Below the pieces are notes generated by a model that saw only the letters and a list, made by a program, of their open reading frames with translations, ran no database searches and was not told the origin of the DNA. A program made the position numbers and the translations under genes. This document shows positions 16,182 through 25,600 of a stretch of 64,000 nucleotides of DNA, piece by piece. Location of the stretch: NCBI GenBank assembly GCA_964498395.1, contig CAZCHE010000015.1:1-64000 (forward strand). The letters are read 5' to 3'. Position 1 is the first letter of the stretch. Every line of letters starts with the position of its first letter. Origin of the DNA: Parapedobacter sp964498395. GTDB taxonomy: Bacteria > Bacteroidota > Bacteroidia > Sphingobacteriales > Sphingobacteriaceae.

Positions 16182-16655
16182 TCATTTGATGCGTTTATTA
16201 CGGAAAAATGACGTGACCAACGCGGCACACTCGGCATCTAACACCCCGCTGACCACCGTTGTCTTCGGATGCAGCACCTTACTACCCAATATCGAAAAGC
16301 CGCGTTTCTCATCTTTCGCGCCAAACACGATGCGGGATACCTGTGCCCAATAGGCGGCACCCGCACACATCACGCAAGGCTCGATGGTGACGTACAGGGT
16401 GCAATCCTGCAAGTACTTGCCCCCGACATAGTTTGCCGCGGCCGTAAATGCCTGCATCTCCGCATGCGCGGTCACATCATTGAGCCGCTCGGTGAGGTTG
16501 TGGCCCCGCGCGATAATCCGCCCGCTGTGTACGATAACCGCGCCGATGGGCACCTCATCTTGCTCCAACGCCTTGTGCGCCTCCTTGAGTGCTTCCTTCA
16601 TGAAAAACTCATCGGAAACGGTATCCCCGGTATCTTCAAAGTTGATGTATTTCAT
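16182..16655 (-). CDS. tadA: tRNA-specific adenosine deaminase (TadA-like)
   Basis: A 157-residue cytidine-deaminase-fold protein. The zinc site is HAEMQAF (about 66-72, catalytic Glu) with PCVMCAGA (about 97-104). TadA converts A34 to inosine in tRNA-Arg(ACG); the text DEFFMKEALKEAHKALEQDEVPIG is typical of that branch, although guanine deaminases are close. Length fits TadA. It is the last gene of a likely three-gene unit with the CsaA-like and CsbD-like genes; a degenerate repeat (TTGAGATATAAGACTTGAG) lies in the 50-base gap before it. Confidence 0.85.
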   Translation of the reverse strand: MKYINFEDTGDTVSDEFFMKEALKEAHKALEQDEVPIGAVIVHSGRIIARGHNLTERLNDVTAHAEMQAFTAAANYVGGKYLQDCTLYVTIEPCVMCAGAAYWAQVSRIVFGAKDEKRGFSILGSKVLHPKTTVVSGVLDAECAALVTSFFRNKRIK

Positions 16656-16705
16656 TTAGATTTGAGATATAAGACTTGAGATGTGAGACACCAGACTTTC
16701 CGACT

Positions 16706-17044
16706 TCAAACTAACTTCGCCCCATTCGGCACCGGCCGCTCGACCGTGCTGAGCACAATATCGCCATTTTCATCGGCAAAGCCTGTAATCAGGCATTCCG
16801 ACATGAAGTCTGCAATCTGCTTCTTCGGGAAATTGACCACGCCAATCACCTGCTTACCGACTAGGCTCTCCTTCGTATAATGCTTCGTAATCTGGGCACT
16901 GCTTTGGCGAATGCCCCATTCGTCACCGAAATCCACCTGCAATTTGTAAGCGGGTTTCCGTGCTTTCGGGAAATCGTCTACGCTGACGATGGTACCAACC
17001 CGGAGCTCCACTTTCTCGAAGTCATGCCACGAAATCTCTTCCAT
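16706..17044 (-). CDS. csaA: CsaA-like tRNA-binding protein
   Basis: A 112-residue single OB-fold protein of the EMAP-II/tRNA-binding type. It begins SWHDFEKVELRVGTIV, then KPAYKLQVDFGDEWGIRQSSAQI, GKQVIGVVNFPKKQI and TGFADENGDIVLSTV, the full order seen in CsaA. CsaA proteins are homodimers that bind tRNA and have been linked to protein export as chaperones. It follows the CsbD-like gene by two bases, so the two are co-transcribed. Confidence 0.88.
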   Translation of the reverse strand: MEEISWHDFEKVELRVGTIVSVDDFPKARKPAYKLQVDFGDEWGIRQSSAQITKHYTKESLVGKQVIGVVNFPKKQIADFMSECLITGFADENGDIVLSTVERPVPNGAKLV

Positions 17045-17046
17045 GA

Positions 17047-17262
17047 TTACAGCCTATTGCTTTCCAAATCGGAAAGGCCTTTCTTCAATGTAAATAGCAC
17101 GTAATCCCTATTACGGCGGATACGTGCGGCTAAGCGGTCGATCAATTCGTCCTCTTTGCCTTCCTCAAACGCCAAGTCCTCATCGGAAAGACGATTGTAT
17201 TTTCTCGTGAACTTCAATTTCAATATATCCCACTCCTGAGCGGTAATCCTGATAGCTCCCAT
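17047..17262 (-). CDS. CsbD-like small stress protein
   Basis: A 71-residue acidic helical protein. ILKLKFTRKYNRLSDEDLAF followed by EEGKEDELIDRLAARI resembles the CsbD-like stress proteins of Bacteroidota, which contain a K-x-K-x-x-F-xx-L-T/S-D-x-D-L core and GKEDEL. The role is unknown beyond induction by general stress in other bacteria. It is the first gene of the unit with csaA and tadA. Confidence 0.6.
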   Translation of the reverse strand: MGAIRITAQEWDILKLKFTRKYNRLSDEDLAFEEGKEDELIDRLAARIRRNRDYVLFTLKKGLSDLESNRL

Positions 17263-17620
17263 GTGTCTGTTTTTTTATCAAACGATTAACCCAACAAACT
17301 TACATAAATTGCTGCTAAATGCAAATCCAATCAGCCATTGCTCAAGTGCGGCAGTATGCCACAGCGGCACGCTTGCCGGGTTGTTCAAAATACCCCCTTT
17401 GGGGGGTGTGCTGCAAGGTGTTTGCCCCATTACCTTTGTCGCTACGCTACCAAACAACCGATTTGACGATTCAAGCATAGGCAGGTGTGGGAATGTATAG
17501 GCGCTAGATGTGCTGAATCTTAGGAAAGCGGACCGAATGGTATTCCGACTGCCGGAAAAGCGGCGGCAACGATAGTTAAACAACATGACATGTCGACAAA
17601 CAATTAATTAACAAAAATAG
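17263..17620. other. Intergenic region between divergent genes
   Basis: About 360 bases with no credible gene. It contains a strong short hairpin ACCCCC TTTG GGGGGT around 17392-17407 and an isolated TACCTTTG at 17431-17438 that lacks a -33 partner. The promoters of the CsbD-like unit and of the barrel gene at 17621 should be here, but I cannot place them firmly. Confidence 0.4.
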
Positions 17621-18160
17621 ATGAACATGAAAACAATTAGCTTTATTCTTTTTCTCAGCCTGGCCGCTTTGGGCCTCCAGGCACAACCCTTCCAAAAAGG
17701 CACCACGGCAGTCAATGCCGGTATCGGGTTAGGAACCGCCTTGGGTGGGCTCGGATCAGCCCGTCCGGCACTGAGCCTTGCGGTCGACCACGGCATGTGG
17801 GAAATCGGTGGCCCGGGCGTGATCAGCATCGGCGGTTACGTGGGTAATACCGGATACCGCTACAAGACGACTGGCTACACACAAAAATGGAATTACACGG
17901 TCGTCGGTGTGCGGGGCGCTTACCATTATAATGGCTTCGCCGAGTTGCCTAAGCTGGACGTATATGGAGGTGCCATGCTGGCCTACAACATTGCCAAGTA
18001 TACGGCAGATGGATATACCGGTGCAAACACCTTCGGCAGTGGGGTGGGCTTTTCGGCATTTGCCGGGGGGCGCTGGTTCTTTACCGAAAAAATCGGTGCG
18101 TATGCCGAATTGGGGTATGGCGTGTCGTACCTGAACATAGGTGTTACATTTAAATTCTAG
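17621..18160 (+). CDS. Outer-membrane beta-barrel protein
   Basis: A 179-residue protein with a cleavable signal peptide (FILFLSLAALGLQAQ, cut after about residue 21). The mature part alternates short amphipathic strands rich in Gly and aromatic residues (GGYVGNTGYRYK, VVGVRGAYHYNG, FSAFAGGRWFFTEK) and ends YLNIGVTFKF, with the C-terminal Phe of outer-membrane barrels. It is a predicted eight-strand barrel of unknown function, similar in size to PorT/OmpW-like proteins. ATG 17621 or ATG 17627 could be the start. Confidence 0.75.
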   Translation: MNMKTISFILFLSLAALGLQAQPFQKGTTAVNAGIGLGTALGGLGSARPALSLAVDHGMWEIGGPGVISIGGYVGNTGYRYKTTGYTQKWNYTVVGVRGAYHYNGFAELPKLDVYGGAMLAYNIAKYTADGYTGANTFGSGVGFSAFAGGRWFFTEKIGAYAELGYGVSYLNIGVTFKF

Positions 18161-18226
18161 CTCCGTCCGCCCTAGCACTATTTTCGGCTTGAATTTTGTA
18201 GTGGTACACTAAAAAAGATTATCACT

Positions 18227-18838
18227 ATGAAGAAGTATGTTATTATTGCATTCCTGGTAACGGCCTCCGTCCTTGGAGCTAATGCCCAGCTTTTGCCAAA
18301 CTTCCAGTTAGGTCTAAAAGGAGCGCTGAATTTCTCCACATTGAAAACTGACGATGGTGGTTGGCTTGATGGCAACACGCGTACCGGATATCAAGCCGGT
18401 ATATATGCCAGAATTGGTGGTGCAGGCGTCCATTTCCAACCTGAACTATATTTTACAGGCAAAAGTTCACAGGCTGAATTTGACAATCCGGATGGAGGCA
18501 ATACGGTAACAGCAAACGTGACGTTTACTAGCCTTGATTTGCCGTTGCTACTTGGTACCCGCATCGGCTTAGGACCTGTTGGCCTTCGTGTTCAAGCCGG
18601 CCCAGTAATATCATTTGTGCTTGACGAAGGCGGAATTTCAGATGCCTTTAGAAGAGTGGGGGATTTTGACAGCTACCGTGGCCAAGCCTGGGCCGTAACT
18701 GGGGGTGTAGGTGTGGACATCAGCAGGTTCAGGGCAGATCTCCGCTATGAGCATGGCTTGAGCAATTTGAGCGAGAATAGTAATCTCTCACAAAAACTTA
18801 ATCTTTGGTCGGTAGGTGTCGGCTATCGCTTGTTTTAA
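18227..18838 (+). CDS. PorT-like outer-membrane beta-barrel protein
   Basis: A 203-residue protein with a signal peptide (IIAFLVTASVLGANAQ). The mature part has PorT-family features: QLGLKGALNFSTLK at the start, YQAGIYARIGGAGVHFQPELYF, LDLPLLLGTRIGLGPVGLRVQ, and a C-terminal strand LWSVGVGYRLF ending in Phe. Such barrels are widespread in Bacteroidota; PorT itself serves type IX secretion, but most homologues, probably this one, have no known role. It follows the other barrel gene by 66 bases and is ended by a strong terminator. Confidence 0.78.
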   Translation: MKKYVIIAFLVTASVLGANAQLLPNFQLGLKGALNFSTLKTDDGGWLDGNTRTGYQAGIYARIGGAGVHFQPELYFTGKSSQAEFDNPDGGNTVTANVTFTSLDLPLLLGTRIGLGPVGLRVQAGPVISFVLDEGGISDAFRRVGDFDSYRGQAWAVTGGVGVDISRFRADLRYEHGLSNLSENSNLSQKLNLWSVGVGYRLF

Positions 18839-18867
18839 ACAGCTAAGATAAAGGGCTTTTACCCCGA

Positions 18868-18900
18868 TGCCCCATTGGAATGACCAATGGGGCATTTTTA
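18868..18900 (+). terminator. Rho-independent terminator after the PorT-like gene
   Basis: TGCCCCATTGG (18868-18878) pairs perfectly with CCAATGGGGCA (18884-18894), loop AATGA, followed by TTTTTA. Confidence 0.9.
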
Positions 18901-18971
18901 TGCCAAAAACTTAGAACTATTCTAAATTACTCATTTTCCTTGTTTGTTTTCACCGATATTAAATCAATTGG

Positions 18972-18979
18972 TAGATTTG
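18972..18979 (+). promoter_or_regulatory. -7 box of the sdhCAB operon
   Basis: TAGATTTG matches the -7 consensus, 36 bases before the sdhC ATG. The nearest upstream TTG (18944-18946) is a few bases too far away. A purine-rich GAGGAG precedes the ATG, an unusually clear ribosome site for this window. Confidence 0.5.
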
Positions 18980-19007
18980 CTTACCAAAATTAACTAATAC
19001 GAGGAGA

Positions 19008-19781
19008 ATGAGTAGATCTAAACAAGTGTTATCGTCTTCTTTGGGGAAGAAATTGATCATGAGTTTGACCGGTTTGTTTTTATGTACATTCCTGGTTGTC
19101 CACCTGATCGGTAACCTTCAGCTGTTTTACAATGACCAGGGCAAGGCATTTAACGACTATGCCTATTTTATGACCCACTTTACCCCCATCAAAGTCGTTT
19201 CCTACCTGCTTTATGCATCCATAGTCATCCATGCCATCTACGCATTGGTACTCACCATACACAATAAAAAAGCCAGGCCCGTGGGGTACGCCGTTTACCG
19301 CGGATCGGCCAATAGTGCTTGGAATTCGAGAAACATGGGTATATTGGGAACGGTGTTACTGGTATTCATCGTGACGCACATGAGCAATTTTTGGTGGAAA
19401 TACCACAACGACCAAGTGCCGTATATCGAATACCGCACAGACCTGAACACCGGGCAGACCACCGCCACGGAATTGATCGCGGGAGAGTTTACCGACTATA
19501 TCAAATATGTTGACAATGGGGTAGAGATCATTAAAGCACGGGATCTATACAAACAAGTGGCATTCGCTTTCCAAGAATGGTACTTGGTGGCCCTATATGT
19601 CATCTCCATGGCTGCGCTGTCTTTCCACCTTATCCATGGCTTCAAAAGCGCATTCCAGTCCTTGGGTTTTGACCACCAGAAATACGTACCCATTATCCGA
19701 TTTATCGGTATCTGGGGATTTGGCGTAGCCATCCCCATTGGGTTTGCGGCGATGCCATTATATTTTTATTTTTTCAACTAA
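19008..19781 (+). CDS. sdhC: Succinate dehydrogenase cytochrome b558 subunit
   Basis: A 257-residue membrane anchor of complex II. It carries five hydrophobic segments: LIMSLTGLFLCTFLVVHLIG (about 15-34), SYLLYASIVIHAIYALVL, MGILGTVLLVFIVTHMSNF, WYLVALYVISMAALSFHLIHG, and GIWGFGVAIPIGFAAMPLYFY. His residues in the membrane segments (VVHLIG, VIHAIY, VTHMSN, FHLIHG) fit a di-haem anchor passing electrons to menaquinone. This single large subunit is the b558 type of Bacteroidota and Bacillus. First gene of sdhCAB. Confidence 0.93.
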   Translation: MSRSKQVLSSSLGKKLIMSLTGLFLCTFLVVHLIGNLQLFYNDQGKAFNDYAYFMTHFTPIKVVSYLLYASIVIHAIYALVLTIHNKKARPVGYAVYRGSANSAWNSRNMGILGTVLLVFIVTHMSNFWWKYHNDQVPYIEYRTDLNTGQTTATELIAGEFTDYIKYVDNGVEIIKARDLYKQVAFAFQEWYLVALYVISMAALSFHLIHGFKSAFQSLGFDHQKYVPIIRFIGIWGFGVAIPIGFAAMPLYFYFFN

Positions 19782-19836
19782 GCTATTCACCTGTCTTTGA
19801 ACATCGAGGACAACATGATATAATAGAGACAATAAG

Positions 19837-21768
19837 ATGTTAGAGTCAAAAGTACCAGCGGGGCCATTGGCCGAAAAATGGTCGAAACATAAGTTTAACC
19901 TCAAATTGGTCAATCCGGCTAACAAGCGGAAATATACCATCATCGTGGTGGGTACGGGGTTAGCTGGCGCTTCAGCGGCAGCTTCCTTGGCTGAGTTAGG
20001 TTACAATGTAAAAGCCTTTTGCTACCAAGATAGCCCACGCCGAGCGCACTCCATCGCGGCGCAGGGAGGGATCAATGCGGCAAAAAACTACCAGAATGAT
20101 GGCGATAGCGTATTCCGGTTATTCTATGACACCGTAAAGGGAGGTGACTACCGCGCACGGGAGGCCAATGTATACCGGCTAGCCGAAGTGTCGGTCAACA
20201 TCATCGACCAATGCGTGGCCCAAGGGGTTCCCTTTGCACGCGAATATGGTGGTTTGCTTGACAACCGCTCTTTTGGGGGTGCACAGGTATCCCGTACGTT
20301 CTATGCCCGTGGGCAAACCGGACAGCAATTGCTGTTGGGTGCGTACTCTGCATTAAACCGCCAAATCAACACCGGGAAAGTGAAGATGTACAACCGGCAT
20401 GAGATGCTGGATGTGGTGACCATCGACGGGCATGCCCGCGGGATCATCACCCGCAACATGATAACGGGTGCCATCGAATCGCACGAAGCACATGCGGTAT
20501 TGCTGTGTACGGGTGGATATGGCAACGTATTCTTCCTGTCGACCAATGCGATGGGCTGTAATGTCACGGCGGCTTGGCGTGCGCACAAACGCGGTGCTTT
20601 CTTTGCCAACCCATGCTATACGCAGATTCACCCGACATGTATCCCGGTAACGGGCGACCACCAGTCGAAACTCACGCTGATGTCTGAATCGCTCCGTAAT
20701 GACGGACGCGTGTGGGTGCCCAAAACGGTAGAACTCGCGCAACGGTTACGCAAGGGTGAAATCAAGATTTCGGACATCAAGGAGGCGGATCGTGATTATT
20801 ACCTGGAACGGAAATACCCATCATTTGGCAACCTAGTACCACGTGACGTGGCTTCCCGAAATGCCAAGGAAGTCGTAGACGAGGGCCGCGGTGTAGGGGC
20901 CTCCGGAATCGCCGTATTCCTCGATTTTGAAGACGCCATCAAACGCTTGGGGGAAGATGCCGTACGTGCCAAATATGGCAACCTCTTTGACATGTACTAC
21001 CAAATCACGGACGAGAATCCCTATAAACAGCCGATGCGTATTTATCCCGCGGTGCATTATACCATGGGCGGGATATGGGTCGATTATAACCTGATGACCA
21101 CCGTACCCGGATTGTATGCGCTGGGCGAGTGTAACTTCTCTGACCACGGGGCTAACCGCCTGGGTGCTTCAGCACTGATGCAGGGGCTGGCCGACGGGTA
21201 TTTTGTGATCCCATATACCATCGGTGACTACCTAGCCGGACTAGGTTTTGACCCGGTAGACAAGAACCACCCGAATTTCGAGAAAACCCGTAGGGAAGTG
21301 GAGGAAAACATCCATCACCTACTCTCACTAAAGGGCACAAAAACGGTCGATGATATCCATAAGAAACTCGGACACATCATGTGGGAATACTGTGGCATGG
21401 CCCGTAATGAGGAGGGATTGAAGAAAGCCAAGGGGCTGATCCAGGAACTTCGCAAGGAGTTTTGGAGCGATGTGACCGTATTGGGTGAAAATGAGGAAAT
21501 GAACCAATCGCTGGAGAAAGCCGGACGTGTGGCCGACTTTTTGGAACTCGGGGAGCTGATGGTGGACGATGCGCTCAATCGGCGCGAATCCTGCGGCGGG
21601 CACTTCCGCGAGGAGAGCCAAACCGAAGAAGGGGAAGCCAAACGTGACGATGAGCAATTCAAGTATGTGGCCGCTTGGGAATATAAAGGTGATAACCAAC
21701 CCGAAGTGCTGCACAAAGAACCGTTGGAGTTTGAAAACGTAAAATTGACGCAACGGAGCTATAAATAG
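19837..21768 (+). CDS. sdhA: Succinate dehydrogenase flavoprotein subunit
   Basis: A 643-residue flavoprotein that oxidises succinate to fumarate in the citric-acid cycle on the inner face of the membrane. The FAD site starts IIVVGTGLAGASAAASLAELG (about 34-54). AHSIAAQGGINAAKN carries the His that binds FAD covalently. The substrate and active-site region includes HPTCIPVTGDHQSK and the catalytic-loop text MRIYPAVHYTMGGI. The C-terminal helical domain ends normally. It follows sdhC by 55 bases. Length fits the long B-type SdhA of Bacteroidota. Confidence 0.96.
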   Translation: MLESKVPAGPLAEKWSKHKFNLKLVNPANKRKYTIIVVGTGLAGASAAASLAELGYNVKAFCYQDSPRRAHSIAAQGGINAAKNYQNDGDSVFRLFYDTVKGGDYRAREANVYRLAEVSVNIIDQCVAQGVPFAREYGGLLDNRSFGGAQVSRTFYARGQTGQQLLLGAYSALNRQINTGKVKMYNRHEMLDVVTIDGHARGIITRNMITGAIESHEAHAVLLCTGGYGNVFFLSTNAMGCNVTAAWRAHKRGAFFANPCYTQIHPTCIPVTGDHQSKLTLMSESLRNDGRVWVPKTVELAQRLRKGEIKISDIKEADRDYYLERKYPSFGNLVPRDVASRNAKEVVDEGRGVGASGIAVFLDFEDAIKRLGEDAVRAKYGNLFDMYYQITDENPYKQPMRIYPAVHYTMGGIWVDYNLMTTVPGLYALGECNFSDHGANRLGASALMQGLADGYFVIPYTIGDYLAGLGFDPVDKNHPNFEKTRREVEENIHHLLSLKGTKTVDDIHKKLGHIMWEYCGMARNEEGLKKAKGLIQELRKEFWSDVTVLGENEEMNQSLEKAGRVADFLELGELMVDDALNRRESCGGHFREESQTEEGEAKRDDEQFKYVAAWEYKGDNQPEVLHKEPLEFENVKLTQRSYK

Positions 21769-21819
21769 GAAGTACGAAGTTAGAAGTCTCTGTAAAGAGA
21801 AATCAAAATATAATCAATC

Positions 21820-22590
21820 ATGAGTGGAAACATGAACCTGACGCTGAAGGTATGGCGTCAAAAAAATGACAAAACAAGGGGGAAATTTGTGACCTACCAA
21901 GCCAATGGTATCTCGCCGGACATGTCTTTTTTGGAAATGCTAGATGTGGTCAATGAGGAGTTGGTGAGGAAAGGAGAAGACCCTATCCACTTTGACCACG
22001 ACTGCCGCGAGGGAATCTGTGGCATGTGCTCGTTACATATCAATGGAAGGCCGCATGGACCGAAACAGGGCACAACGACTTGCCAACTGCATATGCGGAG
22101 CTTCCATGATGGGCAAACCATCGTGATCGAACCTTGGCGGGCATCGGCATTTCCGGTGATCAAGGATTTGGCGGTGGACCGTACTGCTTTCGACCGTATC
22201 CAACAAGCGGGTGGATACGTCAATATCAACACTGGCGGTGTGCCAGATGCTAACACCATCCCCATCCCGAAAGTGGTTGCTGACGAAGCCTTTGAATCGG
22301 CTACTTGTATCGGTTGTGGTGCCTGCGTGGCCGCCTGCAAGAATGCCTCGGCGATGTTGTTTGTTTCTGCAAAGGTATCGCAATATGCCCTGCTGCCGCA
22401 AGGGCAGACCGAACGCTACAGCCGGGCCCAAGCCATGGTCGCCCAAATGGATGCCGAGGGTTTTGGCAACTGTACCAATACAGGGGCTTGTGAAGCGGAA
22501 TGCCCCGTGGGTATCAAACTCACCAACATCGCACGCATGAACCGTGAATACTTTACCGCCAAATTCTTCAAGGAAGAGGAAGCCCATTAA
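21820..22590 (+). CDS. sdhB: Succinate dehydrogenase iron-sulfur subunit
   Basis: A 256-residue iron-sulfur protein that carries electrons from SdhA to SdhC. An N-terminal ferredoxin domain has CREGICGMCSLHING and a later Cys in TTTCQLHMR for the 2Fe-2S cluster. The C-terminal domain has ATCIGCGACVAACKN for the 4Fe-4S cluster and NTGACEAECPVGIKL for the 3Fe-4S cluster. Last gene of sdhCAB, 51 bases after sdhA, followed by a strong terminator. Confidence 0.96.
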   Translation: MSGNMNLTLKVWRQKNDKTRGKFVTYQANGISPDMSFLEMLDVVNEELVRKGEDPIHFDHDCREGICGMCSLHINGRPHGPKQGTTTCQLHMRSFHDGQTIVIEPWRASAFPVIKDLAVDRTAFDRIQQAGGYVNINTGGVPDANTIPIPKVVADEAFESATCIGCGACVAACKNASAMLFVSAKVSQYALLPQGQTERYSRAQAMVAQMDAEGFGNCTNTGACEAECPVGIKLTNIARMNREYFTAKFFKEEEAH

Positions 22591-22613
22591 TTCGGTGACC
22601 ACACGAACTTGTC

Positions 22614-22655
22614 ATCCCCGCAATACCTAAATGTTGCGGGGATTTTTTTATTTTT
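22614..22655 (+). terminator. Rho-independent terminator after sdhB
   Basis: ATCCCCGCAA (22614-22623) pairs perfectly with TTGCGGGGAT (22634-22643), followed by TTTTTTATTTTT. It shows that the following kinase cannot start before about 22656. Confidence 0.92.
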
Positions 22656-22677
22656 ACAGGGATTAACTTTTGAGCGT

Positions 22678-25600
22678 GTGAGTACGGTTGTCAAAATAAG
22701 GTTGTTATTGGCGTTGCTGACATTATGCTTCATCGGTACGGCCATCACCATCAACCTGACCTTCGATGACGAGCAAATCCTGCTGCTGGATGCGCGTAAA
22801 CTCCAACGCAACCTCCACCAAAAAGAGCAGCTCATCAACAATTTCCTGGCAGATACCAGCCATTTCAATGTATTCCGGTCTATCGATGACGATGTCAGGC
22901 ATGCGGAAGACATCATCAACTTCTTTGTAAAACGCCATGATATCTACCCATTCACGTACGTGGACAACGAACTGGTGTTTTGGGGTACGGATAAGTTCGT
23001 GCCCAAAACCGATGTAGGCATCAGCAGCGGCGTCGGCATCATCGAAGCCGGCAATGGGTGGTACGAGTCCATCAAGAAAAGTGTCGGCAATTTCTCCGTG
23101 CTGTTCCTGATTCCCATCAAGACAGACTTCCAGCGGAACAATGTATATTTACAAAATACCTTCTCGAAAAACCTGATCAAAACGAACAACCTCGAGATCG
23201 CCGATTACGACGACCCCCTCATATACAACATCCGAAGCATTACGGGAGAATACCTCTTCGCTGTTAAATTACGCAGGGGGCAGCATGACACGTTTTTCTC
23301 CAAATTGGAGTTGACCATGTGGATGCTGGCCGGGTTTGCCACTGCATTGCTCCTCAATATCCTCTGCCTATGGGTAGCCAGACGGGGTTGGGTGTGGCCA
23401 TCCATCCTCCTGTTTGCCGTTGGGTTGGTTGGCATCCGCTATGTGGAACTGCACTATGGCTGGCTAGCCTCGCATTTCTATACGGGCATCTTCGATCCAC
23501 GCAACTTCGCATCCAGCTTTGTTTTCCCACACCTGGGCGGGCTTTTACTCAATATCATTGTCTTCACTTGGTTCGTCGGATATGTGTATTCCTTCAAGGA
23601 TCAGTTGAAAATACCTGCATTTGGATACACTAAAATCGGCCGTATCTGCATGGTGTTCCTATCCGGGTTATTGGTATATGCGGTAGGCCATTTTATTTCG
23701 GTGGTTTTTGCGGGGCTCATTGGCAACTCGGACATCAATTTTAATGTGACCGATGTGCTCAATCTTAACATGTACAGTTGGATCGGCATCTTCGCGCTCT
23801 GCCTGAGTGCCATGGCGCTGCTACTACTCATTGACCTGTTGGTGACCTTGGCGTATCGGTTAATTCCCAATATGCGCAAGCTGCTGGCCATGGAAGTCAT
23901 CGTCGCCCTCTGTATTGCGGTGATCCATAACTACCTGGGCACATTATCACCTGCCATCATACCGCTGACCGTACTGATCATGCTACGTACGTGGATGACC
24001 GAGTATAAGGGTGGTTTTAACCTAGCTGCCTTCATCTCCACACTACTGCTACTCGCATCTATCACGGCGTTAAAACATGCCCAATTTCAACGGTATAAAA
24101 AACAGGAGGAGCAAAAAGTGGCCATCTCCATGCTGGAGGCTGTGGATGATGCCAATGCAATTGCGCTGTTCTACGACTTGGAGAAGGAAATCGTTAAAGA
24201 TCCCATCCTCATCCAATATTTTAAGGAACCAAAGGCGGAAAACCACGAATTGCTCGATGAACACTTGAAACGGACATATTTGAGTGGTTATCTTTCCAAA
24301 TATGAATTTGGGGCTTACCAATACGACACCAATTGGCTGCCCATCGGCCTCAGTTCGACCAGGAAACGGGAAGAATACCGTGACAAGGTGATCTCCGGCG
24401 CCATCAAGGTTTCGGAAAACTTTTATCGGGGCAATAGCCGTTTTGGCAACTTCGAATATTTTGCCCAATTGCCGGTGGAGGACGATGGGAACCCGCTGGG
24501 TATTCTGCTCATCGAACTACAGAACAGGTCATTCAGCCAGCTTTCCGCCTATCCCGATATCCTAGCCGACAGCCGGATCGGCCAGCAGCAAACCGAAATG
24601 ATGGCGCAATATGCCTATGCATTTTACCGGGATGGCGAATTGGTGAGTCAATATGGGAATTATGTCTATCCGCTCACCGATGAGACGTTTCCATCCGAAC
24701 AACGCAAACACCTCCACCTTGGTTATGAAGGCGATTTCGGGCACTTGATGTACCGTCCAAACAGCAGGACATTGATTGTGGTCAGCAAACCGCAGCAAAG
24801 CCAATGGATGCAATTGGCCTCGCTATCGTTTATCTTCCTTGTTTTCCTGCTATTCGCGATCTTAGTCTACACAGTGGGATGGCTCGTGCAGACACTCAAC
24901 GGCAACGATTTCAGCTTACGTAACCTGAGATGGAGTTTCCTAATCTTGACCAATCGGGTATTGTACAGTACGCGGATACAGACCTTCATGGTGGCGGCGG
25001 TGGTATTCACATTGATCGCTGCGGGCATCATTACGTTTTTCAGCATCAGTGCCCAATTTAAAAAGCAGCAGGAGAATAATGCCTTAAGATACGTGGTAGA
25101 TATTGCCCAACGGTTAGAATCCCGTATGCTCAAAGACACGGACAAAACACTTGGGGTATCTACCGACGAACAGTTTAACACCATCGCAGAATCCATCGCT
25201 TCGGACCTCAACCTATATGGTGCTGACGGTCAATTGATTTATTCGACGCAACCGCGCATTTATGACCTGCGGCTGATTTCGAAGTATATGCATCCATTGG
25301 CGTGGCTGCACGTAGCCCATCTCCAACGGTCGGAATTCATGCAGCATGAGAACATCGGCGAACATAATTATATAGCCGCTTATGCTCCTATCCGTAATGA
25401 CAATTATGAGCCGGTGATGTTCTTGAGCCTGCCGCATTACAGCTACCAAAAGGAATTTGACCAAAATGTGGGAATGCTGCTCAATACCCTGATCAATATC
25501 TATGCATTGGTCATCGTGGTACTTGGGCTCTTTGCGGTGTTCGTTGCCAATAAAATCACGGCCCCATTGGCCCTGGTGCAACGGAGCCTGGCCAAAACGA

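Noticed and set aside
17278..17586. A 102-codon minus-strand frame in the 17.3-17.6 kb intergenic region
   Set aside because: Its text is low in structure, rich in rare turns, and resembles no family; it also covers a G/C hairpin. Treated as non-coding.
22609..22677. A TTG start for the histidine kinase at 22609
   Set aside because: This stretch contains the sdhB terminator with its stem and T-run. GTG 22678 lies after it and begins just before the first membrane segment.
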